A DNA stretch of 6,058 nt from an uncultured Geobacteraceae bacterium (GTDB lineage: Bacteria; Desulfobacterota; Desulfuromonadia; Geobacterales; Pseudopelobacteraceae). The position numbers were made by a program, and so were the translations under genes. The notes under the pieces are model-generated. The model did no database searches. It was not told where the DNA came from and saw only the letters and a program-made list of their open reading frames with translations. Numbering within the stretch: the stretch's first letter is position 1; every line of letters begins with the position of its first letter. Below, in pieces: positions 5,353-6,058 of this stretch. The DNA lies in contig CAIRND010000549.1 of assembly GCA_903879825.1 (NCBI GenBank), positions 1 through 6,058 on the forward strand, written 5' to 3'.

Positions 5353-6058
5353 TGACCCCTACTTTAATTTTTCCTACATTCGCATTCTTTTTTGGCATGA
5401 TCGTCGGTTCATTTCTTAATGTCTGCATCTGTCGCCTGCCGAAAAACGAATCTGTTGTCTCCCCTCCATCCCATTGTCCGTACTGCTCCTACCAGATTTG
5501 CTGGTACGATAATATCCCCGTAGTGAGTTACCTGCTTCTGCGCGGGAAATGCCGGGGGTGTGGTGCCGCTATTTCACTCCAATACCCTTTGGTCGAGTTA
5601 CTGAACGGAGTTTTGACCCTGCTGCTCTACCTTCGTTTCGGCCCGACTCTTCCTTTTGCGGCGTTATTTTTGTTTTCTTCGGCACTGGTGGTGATCACCT
5701 TTATTGATATCGAACACCAGATAATCCCTGATGAGATATCGTTGTCCGGTATTGTGATTGGATTTCTGCTGTCGTTTTTTATCAAAGATCATAACTGGCT
5801 GAACTCACTGCTTGGGATTTTGCTTGGTGGGGGGAGTCTGCTGCTTGTTGCGTACCTCTATCAACGGTTGACCGGTAAAGATGGCATGGGTGGCGGAGAT
5901 ATTAAGTTGTTGGCCATGATGGGTGCTTTTCTTGGCTGGAAGTCGGTTCCCTTTATCATCTTTGCAAGTTCACTTGTTGGCTCGCTGATTGGTGTTTCCA
6001 TCATGCTTCTTCAGAAAAAAGACTCTAAGCTGGCAATCCCCTTTGGTCCCTATCTTGC
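5352..6058 (+). CDS. pilD: Type IV prepilin peptidase / N-methyltransferase (3' partial)
   Basis: This is an inner-membrane aspartic protease that cleaves the leader from type IV pilins and type II secretion pseudopilins and methylates the new N-terminus. 235 residues are visible and the frame is open to the window edge; the family is usually about 250-290, so only the end is missing. A first hydrophobic segment (about 5-22) contains GMIVGSFLNV. A cytoplasmic zinc-type loop has CPYC (42-45) and CRGC (67-70). Catalytic aspartates are Asp119 in TFIDIEHQIIPDEI (116-129) and Asp183 in GMGGGDIKLLAMMGAFLGWK (178-197), the GxGD motif. Several further membrane segments are visible (about 83-118, 131-168, 198-220), and FGPYL at the edge is the conserved (P)FGP(Y/F)L element. 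The start ATG overlaps the ptsI stop as TAATG and has no clear Shine-Dalgarno, implying translational coupling. The protease class is secure; the exact symbol is less so. Confidence 0.93.
   Translation, partial: MTPTLIFPTFAFFFGMIVGSFLNVCICRLPKNESVVSPPSHCPYCSYQICWYDNIPVVSYLLLRGKCRGCGAAISLQYPLVELLNGVLTLLLYLRFGPTLPFAALFLFSSALVVITFIDIEHQIIPDEISLSGIVIGFLLSFFIKDHNWLNSLLGILLGGGSLLLVAYLYQRLTGKDGMGGGDIKLLAMMGAFLGWKSVPFIIFASSLVGSLIGVSIMLLQKKDSKLAIPFGPYL

Noticed and set aside
1..6058. Search for mobile elements, tRNA/rRNA genes, CRISPR arrays, toxin-antitoxin or phage genes
   Set aside because: No transposase motif, terminal repeats, spaced repeats or RNA-gene signatures were seen; coding sequence fills nearly the whole window with a uniform character.

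Overview
The window reads as one uninterrupted plus-strand gene cluster of about 6 kb. It is chromosomal housekeeping and regulatory DNA with moderate GC by eye. It suggests a deltaproteobacterium-like Gram-negative (Desulfuromonadota/Desulfobacterota type). The reason is the combination of sigma-54, a long-form hibernation factor, HPr kinase/phosphorylase, RapZ, a mannose-type EIIA, HPr and enzyme I in this order, followed by a type IV prepilin peptidase. The lineage is inferred from gene content and order; no database comparison was possible.

Layout: 1-474 is the C-terminal part of rpoN (5' end outside the window). A 59-base gap with a perfect 7-bp hairpin and a consensus Shine-Dalgarno leads to hpf/raiA (534-1082). 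Then come hprK (1099-2058), rapZ (2062-2925), a PTS EIIA of the mannose family (2922-3314), HPr (3342-3608), ptsI (3610-5352) and a prepilin peptidase gene that runs off the right edge (5352-6058+). Spacings are 59, 16, 3, -4, 27, 1 and -1 bases, so everything from hpf onward is probably one transcript with translational coupling at several junctions. No stretch over 300 bases lacks a gene.

How the genes work together: EI takes phosphate from PEP and passes it to His15 of HPr. HPr can hand it to His9 of the EIIA protein. HprK can phosphorylate or dephosphorylate HPr on Ser46, the second site, which is present. No sugar-specific EIIB, EIIC or EIID gene is visible, so the set looks like a regulatory or incomplete PTS rather than a sugar importer, at least locally. 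RapZ, HPF and sigma-54 are the usual neighbours of nitrogen-PTS genes in other proteobacteria; here hprK stands where ptsN would be expected.

I found no mobile element, RNA gene, CRISPR array or clear new system. The points worth a second look are modest: the hprK-for-ptsN arrangement, the permease-less PTS, a reduced basic tail in RapZ, an unusual lysine in the HprK P-loop, and the coupling of a pilus-assembly gene to ptsI.
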